64,000 bases of DNA from Candidatus Thiodiazotropha endoloripes (GTDB lineage Bacteria; Pseudomonadota; Gammaproteobacteria; Chromatiales; Chromatiaceae), in NCBI RefSeq assembly GCF_001708965.1, contig NZ_LVJW01000007.1, forward strand, positions 124,001 to 188,000. The letters are read 5' to 3'. The translations under genes were made by a program, and so were the position numbers. Every line of letters starts with the position of its first letter. Within the stretch, counting starts at the first letter, position 1. The notes under the pieces were generated by a model. The model ran no database searches. It was not told where the DNA came from and saw only the letters and a program-made list of their open reading frames with translations. Below, piece by piece: positions 52,163-60,592 of this stretch.

Positions 52163-53788
52163 CTATCTACCTAAATGGCGGTAGGCGGGGAGTGTCTGCA
52201 GCCTGTTGTCGGGTTTTGCCTCACCAACGGTAAAGTGATAGAGGCTTTGCAATCCGCTATCTTTCACGCCCGCAATCTGGTGAACCGCATCATCGAAAAA
52301 ACAGCCGATGCCCGTGCCTCTGACACCATGGGCCTCCGCTTGCAGGTAGAGTACCTGACCGATCAGTCCGGCCTCCCAGAATAGCTCCGGATAGGCTAGT
52401 GGGCCTGAAGCCTGCAACGCTGTGTCGAACTCCGCCAGCATGCCAAGGCTGAAAAAGCTGCTGGCAGCGATATCCTGATGGCAACTTAGGGCTCGCGCGG
52501 CTTTTTTTACCTCAGTACTGACCAGTTGATGGAGCGGAATATGGGCAGGACAGGCTTCAATGGCCTGCCAGCTGAAATCCTCATCCAGATTCTGTTTCAG
52601 CCAGGGAAGCGCCTGCTGTGATCGGGGCAACAGATAGAGGCCGGGTGACAGACCCTCCACCCGGTGGACAAACAGCAGCAGATGTATTCGGGGCTGGTAG
52701 GGCCAGCTTTTCCACGGCTGCTCGATTGCTCGGGGCAGGCAGTGGTCGAGTATTTGATAGAAATGGCTCTGCTGCAGGATCGATTTACCATTGAAGGCCT
52801 GTGCGCTTCGTCGCTGCAGAATGATCTGGTGGATTGGCTGGTCCGGTACGCTTGCAGGTGCCGGGATCGATTCCTCCAGGGGTGCTTGCCGGCAGGGTGG
52901 GCACGCCATGAGAGGTTGTTCCAACTCATCGATCAGTGGCCAATGGTGGCTCGGCTGCTGGCTGAGCCGATTGGCATTGCCATGCCACTGGCTGGTTGTG
53001 GGGAGTTCTATCTCATCAGCACGGCTCGAGTCCGCTGTCGGATCCGGCTGCTCCTGGAGGCGGAATATCAGATCCGGGTATTCATCCTCGGCATCCTTGA
53101 AATCCTCCTGCCTGTCGAGTCCCAGTAGTTTTGCCAGCTCACCGCGGCTGACCGGTAGACGTTGCAGGCAACATCCAAGTGCTGCGGCCGAGTAGGCGAG
53201 GGCACCGATTGCATGACCGATGTCGAGCTGCACATAGCGGTAGGCCCGTTCACCATATTTCCAGGCTTCACGCCAGGCAATGCTGCTGAAGGCCAGCAGG
53301 ATCTGTGGTTGGCTTTGCACAGCCGATCCGGTTTCCCCACGCAATTCCAGGGCGTGGGGATAGGGGGCATAGTGATAAACCCCATCCTTTAGTGACTTCA
53401 AGCCACTGACCAGCAGATAGGTCTCTGTTGGATGCAGATTGCCACTGGAGGGATTGCAGCGCAGTGACCATCGATCAGGTCCGTAGACCTTCCAGGCGGC
53501 CAGCCCCATGCTGAAGCGCAGCAGGCTGGAGATTTCTGTCAATCCCCAGTCCTTTATTGCAAGCTGAGGTTGCAGTTTGCTGAGGCTATTCAGCCCCGGT
53601 TCGGGCAGTTTTTCAAACTCCAGGGGAAGTTTGATCTGCGGTGCAGATTCAAACTGCCTGAATGGATTGGGCTGCTGCTCCCAGTCGAGAAAGTCCGGAC
53701 CTGAGGCGTATCTGTCGAAGTGGTGCTTGGTCCGCTCGTGATAGGCGCGTACCAGCTCCAGGGTTGAAGTCGAGTGGTTTGCAATCAT
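52163..53788 (-). CDS. Double-domain SagB/ThcOx-type nitroreductase family protein
   Basis: 541 residues. Two flavin nitroreductase-like halves: about 65-235 (RCNPSSGNLHPTETYLL; LDIGHAIGALAYSAAALG) and about 325-530 (QRRSAQAFNGKSILQQ; LFWEAGLIGQVLYLQAEAHG; GTGIGCFFDDAVHQ). The SagB type oxidises azolines in peptide natural products in some clusters, but many copies stand alone. No cyclodehydratase or precursor peptide gene is seen here. The gap between halves has a Cys pair (ACPPC). The function is unknown. Confidence 0.83.
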   Translation of the reverse strand: MIANHSTSTLELVRAYHERTKHHFDRYASGPDFLDWEQQPNPFRQFESAPQIKLPLEFEKLPEPGLNSLSKLQPQLAIKDWGLTEISSLLRFSMGLAAWKVYGPDRWSLRCNPSSGNLHPTETYLLVSGLKSLKDGVYHYAPYPHALELRGETGSAVQSQPQILLAFSSIAWREAWKYGERAYRYVQLDIGHAIGALAYSAAALGCCLQRLPVSRGELAKLLGLDRQEDFKDAEDEYPDLIFRLQEQPDPTADSSRADEIELPTTSQWHGNANRLSQQPSHHWPLIDELEQPLMACPPCRQAPLEESIPAPASVPDQPIHQIILQRRSAQAFNGKSILQQSHFYQILDHCLPRAIEQPWKSWPYQPRIHLLLFVHRVEGLSPGLYLLPRSQQALPWLKQNLDEDFSWQAIEACPAHIPLHQLVSTEVKKAARALSCHQDIAASSFFSLGMLAEFDTALQASGPLAYPELFWEAGLIGQVLYLQAEAHGVRGTGIGCFFDDAVHQIAGVKDSGLQSLYHFTVGEAKPDNRLQTLPAYRHLGR

Positions 53789-53890
53789 AGGGGGGGAAGA
53801 CTGTCTTTCACTCTGGTTTGGTGATGCTCATTCGCTCGGTCTTGATACAAGTCGGAATCACCCCGCACCTCATGCAGATCCTTCTGCTCT

Positions 53891-54127
53891 CTACGAGGCG
53901 GCCACTTCATCGGGAGTTTTGGCCCGTATGGTAAGGGCATGCAGTTCCCCGGAGGCAATCTCCTGATTGAAAAGGGTTAAGATGGAGCGTTGTCGCTGCA
54001 GGCTTTTCATATCGGCAAACGCCGGCGTGGTGACATTGACCTCAAAGCTGCAACTCTCCCCGGCAACGCTGATTTCCGCATCCGGATAGATCTCTTTAAT
54101 GCGCTGCATCAAATCTTGTTCATTCAT
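53891..54127 (-). CDS. BolA/IbaG family protein
   Basis: 78 residues: MNEQDLMQRIKEIYPDAEI, AGESCSFEVNVTTPAFADM and HALTIRAKTPDE fit the BolA fold. GESCSF holds a Cys as possible [2Fe-2S] ligand with a monothiol glutaredoxin. The ATG at 54125-54127 gives family size; a frame to 54256 adds a non-homologous leader. Confidence 0.88.
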   Translation of the reverse strand: MNEQDLMQRIKEIYPDAEISVAGESCSFEVNVTTPAFADMKSLQRQRSILTLFNQEIASGELHALTIRAKTPDEVAAS

Positions 54128-54519
54128 GTCGATATCCCGTTGCTCATTAGGAGCGGCCCATTTTCTCACGGTTTCGCATCCCAGGGGCAGACTGATTCGA
54201 TGAGAAATTTGTGGAAATCCGGTCGGAAATGGATGAGTAAAGCCTATTCGAGCCACTATACGGACTGGTCCCCCTTGCTACAACCGCTTGATGAGTCGGT
54301 GGATAACCGTGGTAATCGGCATAGTCAATGACACGGCCAACTGTGGAGGCTTGTCCACTTGATATCTACCTATTGAGAGATATTTGACAGTCTGCAACAG
54401 TTGGTGCAACGTTCTGTTTATCCGCTGAGCCAGGCCTGAGTCGAAGGCATGCTGAAAATCACTGAAAAGTGACTTGCAGGTTCGTCGGTTGATAATAATA
54501 TTCCGGCAGGAAGGTGACC
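54128..54519. promoter_or_regulatory. Divergent region between bolA-like and carbonic anhydrase genes
   Basis: 392 bases with no gene. It must hold the promoters of both divergent neighbours. I found no clear operator or terminator. Confidence 0.4.
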
Positions 54520-55584
54520 ATGGATATCCATAATAAACCGATTCAAGAACGTATTGACTGGTTGTTCAACCACGCCCACAACCACTCCTGTAACTACACC
54601 AATCCGGAAAGCTGGTTAGCCCGCACCCGCTATCTGGCAGAGCACCCAACAGCAATTGCGGTACTGAAGTGTATGGATGGGCGAATCAATATCCCGATTG
54701 CCACCAATACTCCGAAAGGTATCATTCAGCCTTTCCGCAATCTGGGTGGTATGTTCGATCTGGGCTGGCCCCATCTGGGTGAAGTGCTGGCCAGCTATGT
54801 ACAGAACATAATCTCCGAAGGCCGCCACACCATGATTCTGATCACCTACCACTTTTCCAAAGGTGATCCGCAAAGGGGGTGTGCCGGATTCAATTACGAT
54901 ACGGAGGCGGCAAAAGCTCATACTTTTGAGATCAAACGTCAGGTTGAAGCGGTATTCGGTGGAGGACACCAGACCGTCTATCCCATCGTCTGTGGTTTCG
55001 AGACCGACGAGGACGCGCTGATTCTGCATGGCAGCAACGGGGAGCTGCTGAACATGGCCGATATCAAGCCATTTGAGAGAGATACCCTCAGACCAAGGCT
55101 GGAAGCCCTGTTTCCGGATATGTCTCAGCAGATGTGTGAGGATCTACTGCCGCTGATTGCAGGCAATCTCGATCACATCGAAGCGGCCAGGAAGATCGAC
55201 CGTGAACTGAATATCGAGCATCGGGAGTGGATGATCTGCATCGGTCGTGGTTTCGACTTTCTGCACATGCCGAATATTGCACTGATCATCGGTCCATACA
55301 GCCCCAGCCTGGCCGATCCGATTCATAAAGCAGCCGGTATCATTGAGAGCAACATGAAGGCTGGCCGGATACCGGATGATGGCTTTCTGCTGTTTGCCTC
55401 GGTACCTTTTCAGGATGTGGGAGTGGATCAGGCCAGGGCAAAGATGAAATCCAATTTTTTGTGTGAATTCGCTGCCAAAGAGATTCGCCAAAGCAATCCG
55501 CAACTGGCTGAGAAGATGCATGTGAAATCTGCTGTGTTGAATTGGCAGTCACGGGCGCTTGAGATAATGAATGAAGGGCCCTGA
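54520..55584 (+). CDS. CsoSCA-like (carboxysomal-type beta) carbonic anhydrase, free-standing
   Basis: 354 residues. KCMDGRIN gives Cys51, Asp53 and Arg55 in the CxDxR order, and YHFSKGDPQRGC gives His111 and Cys121. The ten-residue His-Cys spacing is close to the eleven of carboxysomal CsoSCA and unlike the three of common beta carbonic anhydrases. No RuBisCO or shell gene is nearby, so it is unlikely to act in a carboxysome. ATG at 54520 follows AGGAAGG; the GTG at 54514 overlaps that site. It probably hydrates CO2 in the cytoplasm. Confidence 0.8.
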   Translation: MDIHNKPIQERIDWLFNHAHNHSCNYTNPESWLARTRYLAEHPTAIAVLKCMDGRINIPIATNTPKGIIQPFRNLGGMFDLGWPHLGEVLASYVQNIISEGRHTMILITYHFSKGDPQRGCAGFNYDTEAAKAHTFEIKRQVEAVFGGGHQTVYPIVCGFETDEDALILHGSNGELLNMADIKPFERDTLRPRLEALFPDMSQQMCEDLLPLIAGNLDHIEAARKIDRELNIEHREWMICIGRGFDFLHMPNIALIIGPYSPSLADPIHKAAGIIESNMKAGRIPDDGFLLFASVPFQDVGVDQARAKMKSNFLCEFAAKEIRQSNPQLAEKMHVKSAVLNWQSRALEIMNEGP

Positions 55585-55652
55585 TCCCGATAGAGCGGGT
55601 TAATAACTCGGTGAATGTGTAACTGTCCACCTGATCGAGTGCCAGGACCCGT

Positions 55653-57665
55653 TTATTGTTCCCGGGGCGGCATCAGGGTTACATTCTCATCCTGCTGGGA
55701 GATGAGCAGGGAGTGGGCCTGCTCGGCGGTCATCGGTCTGCCCAGCAGGTAACCCTGTCCAATACGACATTTGGTTGATCTGACGAAGCCGTGCTCCTGA
55801 TTTGTCTCTATGCCTTCAGCGATCGCTTCCATACCCATATTCTCGGCGAGCTCCAACATACTTTGAACGATGGCTTGCCCGGTCTTGTTGCGTTCAATGT
55901 CACGTATGAAAGTCCGATCGATTTTAATCACTTTTGCAGGAAGGTTATGCAGGTAGGCCATCGATGAGTAGCCGGTTCCAAAGTCATCGATCGCTAATGG
56001 TATGCCGATGTGGCCCAGCTGTTTGAACACCTCTTTGGTGTGGTTGATATCATGCAGCATTGCCGATTCGGTTAACTCAAGTTCCAGTTCATGGCCGCTA
56101 AGGCAAAACTCGGTAATGTTGCTGGAGACTATTTTGGCTATGTCGGATTGTGAGAACAGCATGGCAGAGATATTGACTGCCATTTTACCTGGCTTCAATC
56201 CCTGTTTTAACCACTGCTGTTGTTGTTGACAGGCCATTTTCAAAACCATCAGGTCGATCTCGGCAATCTGCCCGGAATACTCAGCAATCTGGATAAATTC
56301 GCCAGGCAGCATTAGACCTTCAGTGGGATGTTGCCAGCGTACCAGAGCTTCGAAACCACAAATGGTATCGTTGTGCAGATCCCATTGTGGTTGAAAGTAG
56401 ACAGTAAACTGTTGTTCACGAATCGCCGTACGCAGATCGTGTTCAACCTGTAGTGTCCGTTTCACTCGCTTGTTGATCTCATCGGAATAGAAGAGAAAAC
56501 TGTCCCGGGTGTTTTTTTTCGCCTCGTACATGGCATGGTCGGCATTGATTACCAGTTCATCCGCTTCCTGTGCATCGTATGGATAGATGGCGATGCCGAT
56601 ACTTGCCGAGAGTTCTACCTGATGGCCATTGATGTTATAGGATTTTGCCAACTCATGAGTGATGTTCTCTGCAACGGATTGGGCCGCTGCAGTGGCTTGA
56701 TCCCGATCGTCCAGGTCCGCCAGAATAACCGTGAACTCATCTCCTCCCAAACGGGCCACTGAATCATCTTCACGAAGACTCTGTTGGATACGTTTGGCTA
56801 CGAACGTCAACAGCTTATCCCCGTTATCATGGCCCAGACGATCGTTGACACTCTTAAAGCGGTCGAGATCGATGAATAACATGGCGACGCAGTTCAACTT
56901 TCTTTTGGCATGAGTGATTGCGGTTTCGAGTCTGTCAATGAACAGTGTTCGGTTGGGTAGACCGCAAAGACTGTCGAAGTGGGCAAGGTAGTCGAGTCGG
57001 TTGTTCTGGGATTCGATCTCTTTATTTCGCTGCTCAATTGTCAAAAGATTGTAGGTTCTTTGACCTTCCAGACGAAAAAGGCTTACCGCAACAATGATGC
57101 CTGTGGTGAGCAGCATAACCACCAGAATGACGGTGATTTGCTCGAACCTTTTCATTTCAGCATTGATGGATGCTTGCAGCAGGCTCTTGACCTGGTCCGC
57201 CTGGTCGATAAAGCCGGCAAACACCTGGTCAAATTTCTGATCGATGCCGGAACCCGGCAGGGAGGCTGCGTAGTTGCCATAACGCTCTTCAGCAATACGG
57301 CGGAATTGATCAAGTGCTTTGCGTACTGACTCAATCTGCTGACGCATCGATTTCGATTGCAGTGGTACGAAGGTTCCCTCCTGATTGCTGCCCCCCTCAA
57401 GCAGGGCGCGTGCATACCAGTCGGACTCATCCAGATAGTGCCAGACATCCTCGATCAGTTCATTACGGTCGCCGGAGATGATCTCCTCGAACCAGAGGTG
57501 TGCCATGGTGGCATTGTGCTTGATTTCCATCGCCGCATCGATCTGTGGTGCATGGCGACGGGCCATTTGATCACCAGTGAACGACAGATAACCGACAATG
57601 CCGAGTGAGATCAGCAGGGTCACGCCAAAGCCTATGGAGAGATGTCCGATCTTCGGTGGTTTCAT
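55653..57665 (-). CDS. Membrane GGDEF-EAL c-di-GMP protein
   Basis: 670 residues. A membrane helix at about 10-30, a periplasmic helical domain of about 145 residues, a second helix at about 175-197 and a coiled coil lead into GGDEF (RLGGDEFTVIL) and EAL (GFEALVRWQHP; IDDFGTGYSSMAYL; ELELTESAML). Both catalytic motifs are intact. The helical periplasmic part resembles four-helix-bundle sensors of chemoreceptors; its ligand is unknown. It is convergent with the carbonic anhydrase gene. Confidence 0.9.
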   Translation of the reverse strand: MKPPKIGHLSIGFGVTLLISLGIVGYLSFTGDQMARRHAPQIDAAMEIKHNATMAHLWFEEIISGDRNELIEDVWHYLDESDWYARALLEGGSNQEGTFVPLQSKSMRQQIESVRKALDQFRRIAEERYGNYAASLPGSGIDQKFDQVFAGFIDQADQVKSLLQASINAEMKRFEQITVILVVMLLTTGIIVAVSLFRLEGQRTYNLLTIEQRNKEIESQNNRLDYLAHFDSLCGLPNRTLFIDRLETAITHAKRKLNCVAMLFIDLDRFKSVNDRLGHDNGDKLLTFVAKRIQQSLREDDSVARLGGDEFTVILADLDDRDQATAAAQSVAENITHELAKSYNINGHQVELSASIGIAIYPYDAQEADELVINADHAMYEAKKNTRDSFLFYSDEINKRVKRTLQVEHDLRTAIREQQFTVYFQPQWDLHNDTICGFEALVRWQHPTEGLMLPGEFIQIAEYSGQIAEIDLMVLKMACQQQQQWLKQGLKPGKMAVNISAMLFSQSDIAKIVSSNITEFCLSGHELELELTESAMLHDINHTKEVFKQLGHIGIPLAIDDFGTGYSSMAYLHNLPAKVIKIDRTFIRDIERNKTGQAIVQSMLELAENMGMEAIAEGIETNQEHGFVRSTKCRIGQGYLLGRPMTAEQAHSLLISQQDENVTLMPPREQ

Positions 57666-57865
57666 TTTGTTGTCATCCCAATTCCATTTCCTCTCTAAGG
57701 ATTATCGGGTTGAGGTCATTACTTACCGTACACGCAGCGAGGATATCAGTGCGTCTGAATGGTTAATCCTTGTAGGAATCTAAGGGTATTGAGTGTCATT
57801 CTGCGATCAGGATCTGTGGATATCAACTCCCATATAATTAGGTTTTTACTTGAAATCACCTGATG

Positions 57866-57882
57866 AGTGTTAACAGGCCCTA
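57866..57882. mobile_element. MITE end remnant, copy D
   Basis: AGTGTTAACAGGCCCTA is the terminal 17 bases of the MITE family. The rest of the element is not recognisable to the left. Confidence 0.6.
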
Positions 57883-58003
57883 GCAGTCTCCAGGCCACTT
57901 ACAGCAATGCATGACATTTCAATAATATCCTGCCTGCCCAGTCCGAACATCGCAAATATTTGGAAAATAAATAAAAAGATTGGGTAATGGAATTGCAATC
58001 CTA

Positions 58004-58021
58004 GCGTCAATTGAGCGTTAT
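58004..58021 (+). promoter_or_regulatory. Possible Pho box upstream of phnF
   Basis: GCGTCAA and GCGTTAT are direct repeats 11 bases apart, the spacing of PhoB half-sites (consensus CTGTCAT); the base match is partial. Confidence 0.3.
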
Positions 58022-58027
58022 ATTCGA

Positions 58028-58052
58028 CTGTTAGGGTAGCGCCACCTAACAG
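58028..58052. promoter_or_regulatory. Inverted repeat overlapping the phnF ribosome-binding site
   Basis: CTGTTAGG and CCTAACAG with a 9-base centre. The right arm overlaps AGGAG, the phnF Shine-Dalgarno. It may be an autoregulatory PhnF operator or a translation-controlling hairpin. Confidence 0.5.
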
Positions 58053-58063
58053 GAGATATCTAG

Positions 58064-58795
58064 ATGTCTGTACAGATGGTGCGTAGAGGAAGCGGTGGGC
58101 TTCCCATCTATCGGCAGATCAGTGATCTGTTGCGAAGAGAGATACAGGATCTCTATAAGGCGGGTGATGCTTTGCCCCCGGAAGGGGAGCTGGCGATACG
58201 ATTCAATGTCAACCGCCATACCCTGAGAAGAGCGATTGATGAACTCGTCAATGAAGGACTGGTAATACGCCGGCACGGATCAGGTGTTTTCGTTTTGTCG
58301 CCAACAATTGATTACTGTATCAATGCAGAAACCCGCTTCACTGCCACACTGGAGAGCAAAGGCAAGACAACCCAGAGCAGAGTATTACGTAAACAGATCA
58401 TCCTGGCCAAGGGTGGCGTTGCCTCACGCTTGCAGGTGCCGGTAGGGGAGGAGGTGATCTTTCTTGAGACCCTGCGTGAAGTAGACAGCAAGCCATTCTG
58501 TGTAATCTCCCACTTTCTGCCATTACAACAGGTACCCCAGGTCCTGGCCGATTACAACAGCGGTTCACTGCATGCCTTTCTCGAACAGCAGAGCAATATC
58601 AAGGTACTGCGAAGTGAGAGTCTGATCAGCGCTGTGATTCCTGAAGCTGATGATGCAGTTCTGTTGAATATGCCCCGCAATCTACCGGTACTGCGGGTTA
58701 AGAGCGTCAATTTGGCGGTCCACAACAAGAGACCGGTGGAATATGTGGTAACGCGATTTAGAGGCGATGCCACACAACTCTCTGTTAATCCCTAG
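58064..58795 (+). CDS. phnF: GntR/UTRA family regulator PhnF
   Basis: 243 residues. An N-terminal winged helix (PIYRQISDLLRREIQDLY; RFNVNRHTLRRAIDELVNEG) and a C-terminal UTRA ligand domain (LKTRFTATLESKG-like region NAETRFTATLESKG; FLETLREVDSKPFCVISHFL). As first gene of the C-P lyase operon it should regulate phn expression, probably by repression. It is 29 bases ahead of phnD. Confidence 0.92.
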   Translation: MSVQMVRRGSGGLPIYRQISDLLRREIQDLYKAGDALPPEGELAIRFNVNRHTLRRAIDELVNEGLVIRRHGSGVFVLSPTIDYCINAETRFTATLESKGKTTQSRVLRKQIILAKGGVASRLQVPVGEEVIFLETLREVDSKPFCVISHFLPLQQVPQVLADYNSGSLHAFLEQQSNIKVLRSESLISAVIPEADDAVLLNMPRNLPVLRVKSVNLAVHNKRPVEYVVTRFRGDATQLSVNP

Positions 58796-58824
58796 CAACA
58801 TTACCCAACTGTCGAGGAAAAGTA

Positions 58825-59745
58825 ATGAAACTGAAGAAACTGTTAGCTGCGGGCATCGCCGCAGTCATTTTATCCACTCCTGTGTTTGCAGCCAAGCTGC
58901 CGGATGGTACTAAAGAAAACCCACTGCGTGTGTTGATGATTCCAGCGGATACCGGTACCAATGATATCACCCAGGACTATGCCCCTGTGTTCAATGGCAT
59001 CACCAAGCACTACGGGATTCATTTCAAACTGGCGGCCGGTGAGAGTTATGCGGCTGTAGTCGAAGGTATGTGCAATAATCAGGCTGATATCGCCTGGTAT
59101 GGCGCTGTGACTTATGGACAGGCCAACAAGAAGTGTGGTGTTGATTTGCTGGCAGTGGATGTGAAGAAAGGTGACGCATCTTACTACTCCGGTATCTTTG
59201 TCGCCAAAGACAGCGGTATCGACACCATTTCCGATCTGAAGGGTAAAGGTGTAGCCTTCGGCAGCCCCAACTCCACCTCTTCTTTTAATTTTCCAGTGGC
59301 GATGCTGATTGCCGGTGAAATCGATCCGGTGAAAGATCTGAGCAAAGTGATCATCGCGGGCTCCCACTCGGCCTCTCTGGCTGCATTGGCTGAGGGAAAG
59401 GTTGATGCGGCGGCTGCCTCATACAACTCCTTCGGCAAGGCGGTAAAGAAGGGCGCCATTGATCCTGCCAAATTCAAACCGCTGGTTAAATCCCAGCCGA
59501 TCCCAAATCCACCTCTGGCCATGAACAAGGGTATCTCTGATGACCTGAAAGCGAAGCTGCGTAAAGCCTTCAGTGAGATTCACACCAAGATTGCAGCGGA
59601 TAAGATCCGTGGCTATGGCGGTAAGAAGGTGGACCGTTATGACACTCAGTTCGAAGAGCAGAAAATCTTCGAGGCACTGGCGAAACTGGCTGCTGTTACC
59701 AAGCAGGTCAAAGCCGAGATGATCGATAAAGCCGGTCAGCGATAA
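58825..59745 (+). CDS. phnD: Phosphonate ABC transporter substrate-binding protein
   Basis: 306 residues with a Sec signal peptide (AVILSTPVFAA). LRVLMIPADTGTNDITQDY, DIAWYGAVTYGQA, GKGVAFGSPNSTSSFNFPV and VDAAAASYNSF are PhnD blocks; Tyr, Ser and Thr in them contact the phosphonate group. It delivers phosphonates to PhnCE. Two strong hairpins lie between it and phnC. Confidence 0.93.
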   Translation: MKLKKLLAAGIAAVILSTPVFAAKLPDGTKENPLRVLMIPADTGTNDITQDYAPVFNGITKHYGIHFKLAAGESYAAVVEGMCNNQADIAWYGAVTYGQANKKCGVDLLAVDVKKGDASYYSGIFVAKDSGIDTISDLKGKGVAFGSPNSTSSFNFPVAMLIAGEIDPVKDLSKVIIAGSHSASLAALAEGKVDAAAASYNSFGKAVKKGAIDPAKFKPLVKSQPIPNPPLAMNKGISDDLKAKLRKAFSEIHTKIAADKIRGYGGKKVDRYDTQFEEQKIFEALAKLAAVTKQVKAEMIDKAGQR

Positions 59746-59760
59746 GCGACTGGTATGTAT

Positions 59761-59776
59761 GCGGCCGTAAGGCCGC
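59761..59776 (+). terminator. Hairpin 1 between phnD and phnC
   Basis: GCGGCC and GGCCGC with a 4-base GTAA loop, starting 15 bases after the phnD stop. No T-run, so probably a stabilising 3' structure. Confidence 0.6.
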
Positions 59777-59781
59777 AGCCA

Positions 59782-59802
59782 GGGGACGGTAGCACCGTCC
59801 CC
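59782..59802 (+). terminator. Hairpin 2 between phnD and phnC
   Basis: GGGGACGGT and ACCGTCCCC with a 3-base loop, five bases after hairpin 1. Together they may cause partial termination or protect phnD mRNA. Confidence 0.6.
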
Positions 59803-59827
59803 ATCACTGCTTTTTCGAGGTATCGCT

Positions 59828-60592
59828 ATGTTGAAATTCGAATCTGTCAGTCGTATCTACGACGATGGTACACGAGCGGTCGATGATGTCTCCCTGCATG
59901 TAAAGAAAGGCGAGTTCTGCGTGCTGCTCGGGCCCTCGGGAGCCGGTAAGAGTACCCTGATGAATATGGTCAACGGTGTGGTGGTTCCCAGCAGTGGCAA
60001 CCTCATAATCGGCGGAGAGATCCTCTCCAAAAGAACCCGCTCCAGCATCCAGCGGCGGGTCGGCATGATCCACCAGCAGCTACACCTGGTGCCCAGATTG
60101 TCTGTACTGCACAACGTGCTCTCCGGTCTGTTGCCGGGTACCGGATTCTGGCGCAGTCTGCTGAAGTGGTTTCCCCTTGATGATCAGCTCAATGCCTGTC
60201 AACTGCTTCATGAGGTCGGGATGGAGGAGAAGCATCTCTACCGCCGTGCATCGGAACTTTCCGGTGGCCAGCAACAGCGGGTGGCAATCGCCCGTGCCTT
60301 CATCTCCAAACCTGAAGTGGTATTGGCTGATGAACCTGTGGCCAGTCTGGATCCGGCGATGAGTCGTAGTGTCCTTGAGAGTTTGAAAAGCGCCGCCAGA
60401 AACCACGCTGCCACCGTCATCTGTACCTTGCATCAGCTTGAGTACGCACTTGAATTCGCCGACCGTATCGTCGCCTTGCGTAAGGGTAAGGTGTTCTTCG
60501 ATGGTCATCCAGCGGAACTGGATGAGGCAACCCAGTCAGAACTCTACGAGCTGGCGAAGCCAGTCGCTGAAGTTGCCCAGGAGGCAGCATGA
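59828..60592 (+). CDS. phnC: Phosphonate ABC transporter ATPase
   Basis: 254 residues. Walker A GPSGAGKST, signature LSGGQQQRVAIARA, Walker B VVLADEPVASLD and switch His CTLHQ are all intact. It energises phosphonate import with PhnE. CGAGG precedes the ATG. Its stop overlaps the phnE start. Confidence 0.95.
   Translation: MLKFESVSRIYDDGTRAVDDVSLHVKKGEFCVLLGPSGAGKSTLMNMVNGVVVPSSGNLIIGGEILSKRTRSSIQRRVGMIHQQLHLVPRLSVLHNVLSGLLPGTGFWRSLLKWFPLDDQLNACQLLHEVGMEEKHLYRRASELSGGQQQRVAIARAFISKPEVVLADEPVASLDPAMSRSVLESLKSAARNHAATVICTLHQLEYALEFADRIVALRKGKVFFDGHPAELDEATQSELYELAKPVAEVAQEAA

Larger units (their letters stand above)
57666..58063. promoter_or_regulatory. Upstream region of the phn operon
   Basis: 398 bases: promoter side of the GGDEF-EAL gene at left, a MITE end at 57866-57882, then a candidate Pho box and an inverted repeat ahead of phnF, annotated separately. 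No gene seen. Confidence 0.5.

Noticed and set aside
52163-53788. A thiazole/oxazole peptide biosynthesis cluster around SagB
   Set aside because: No cyclodehydratase, precursor peptide or exporter gene is seen on either side.
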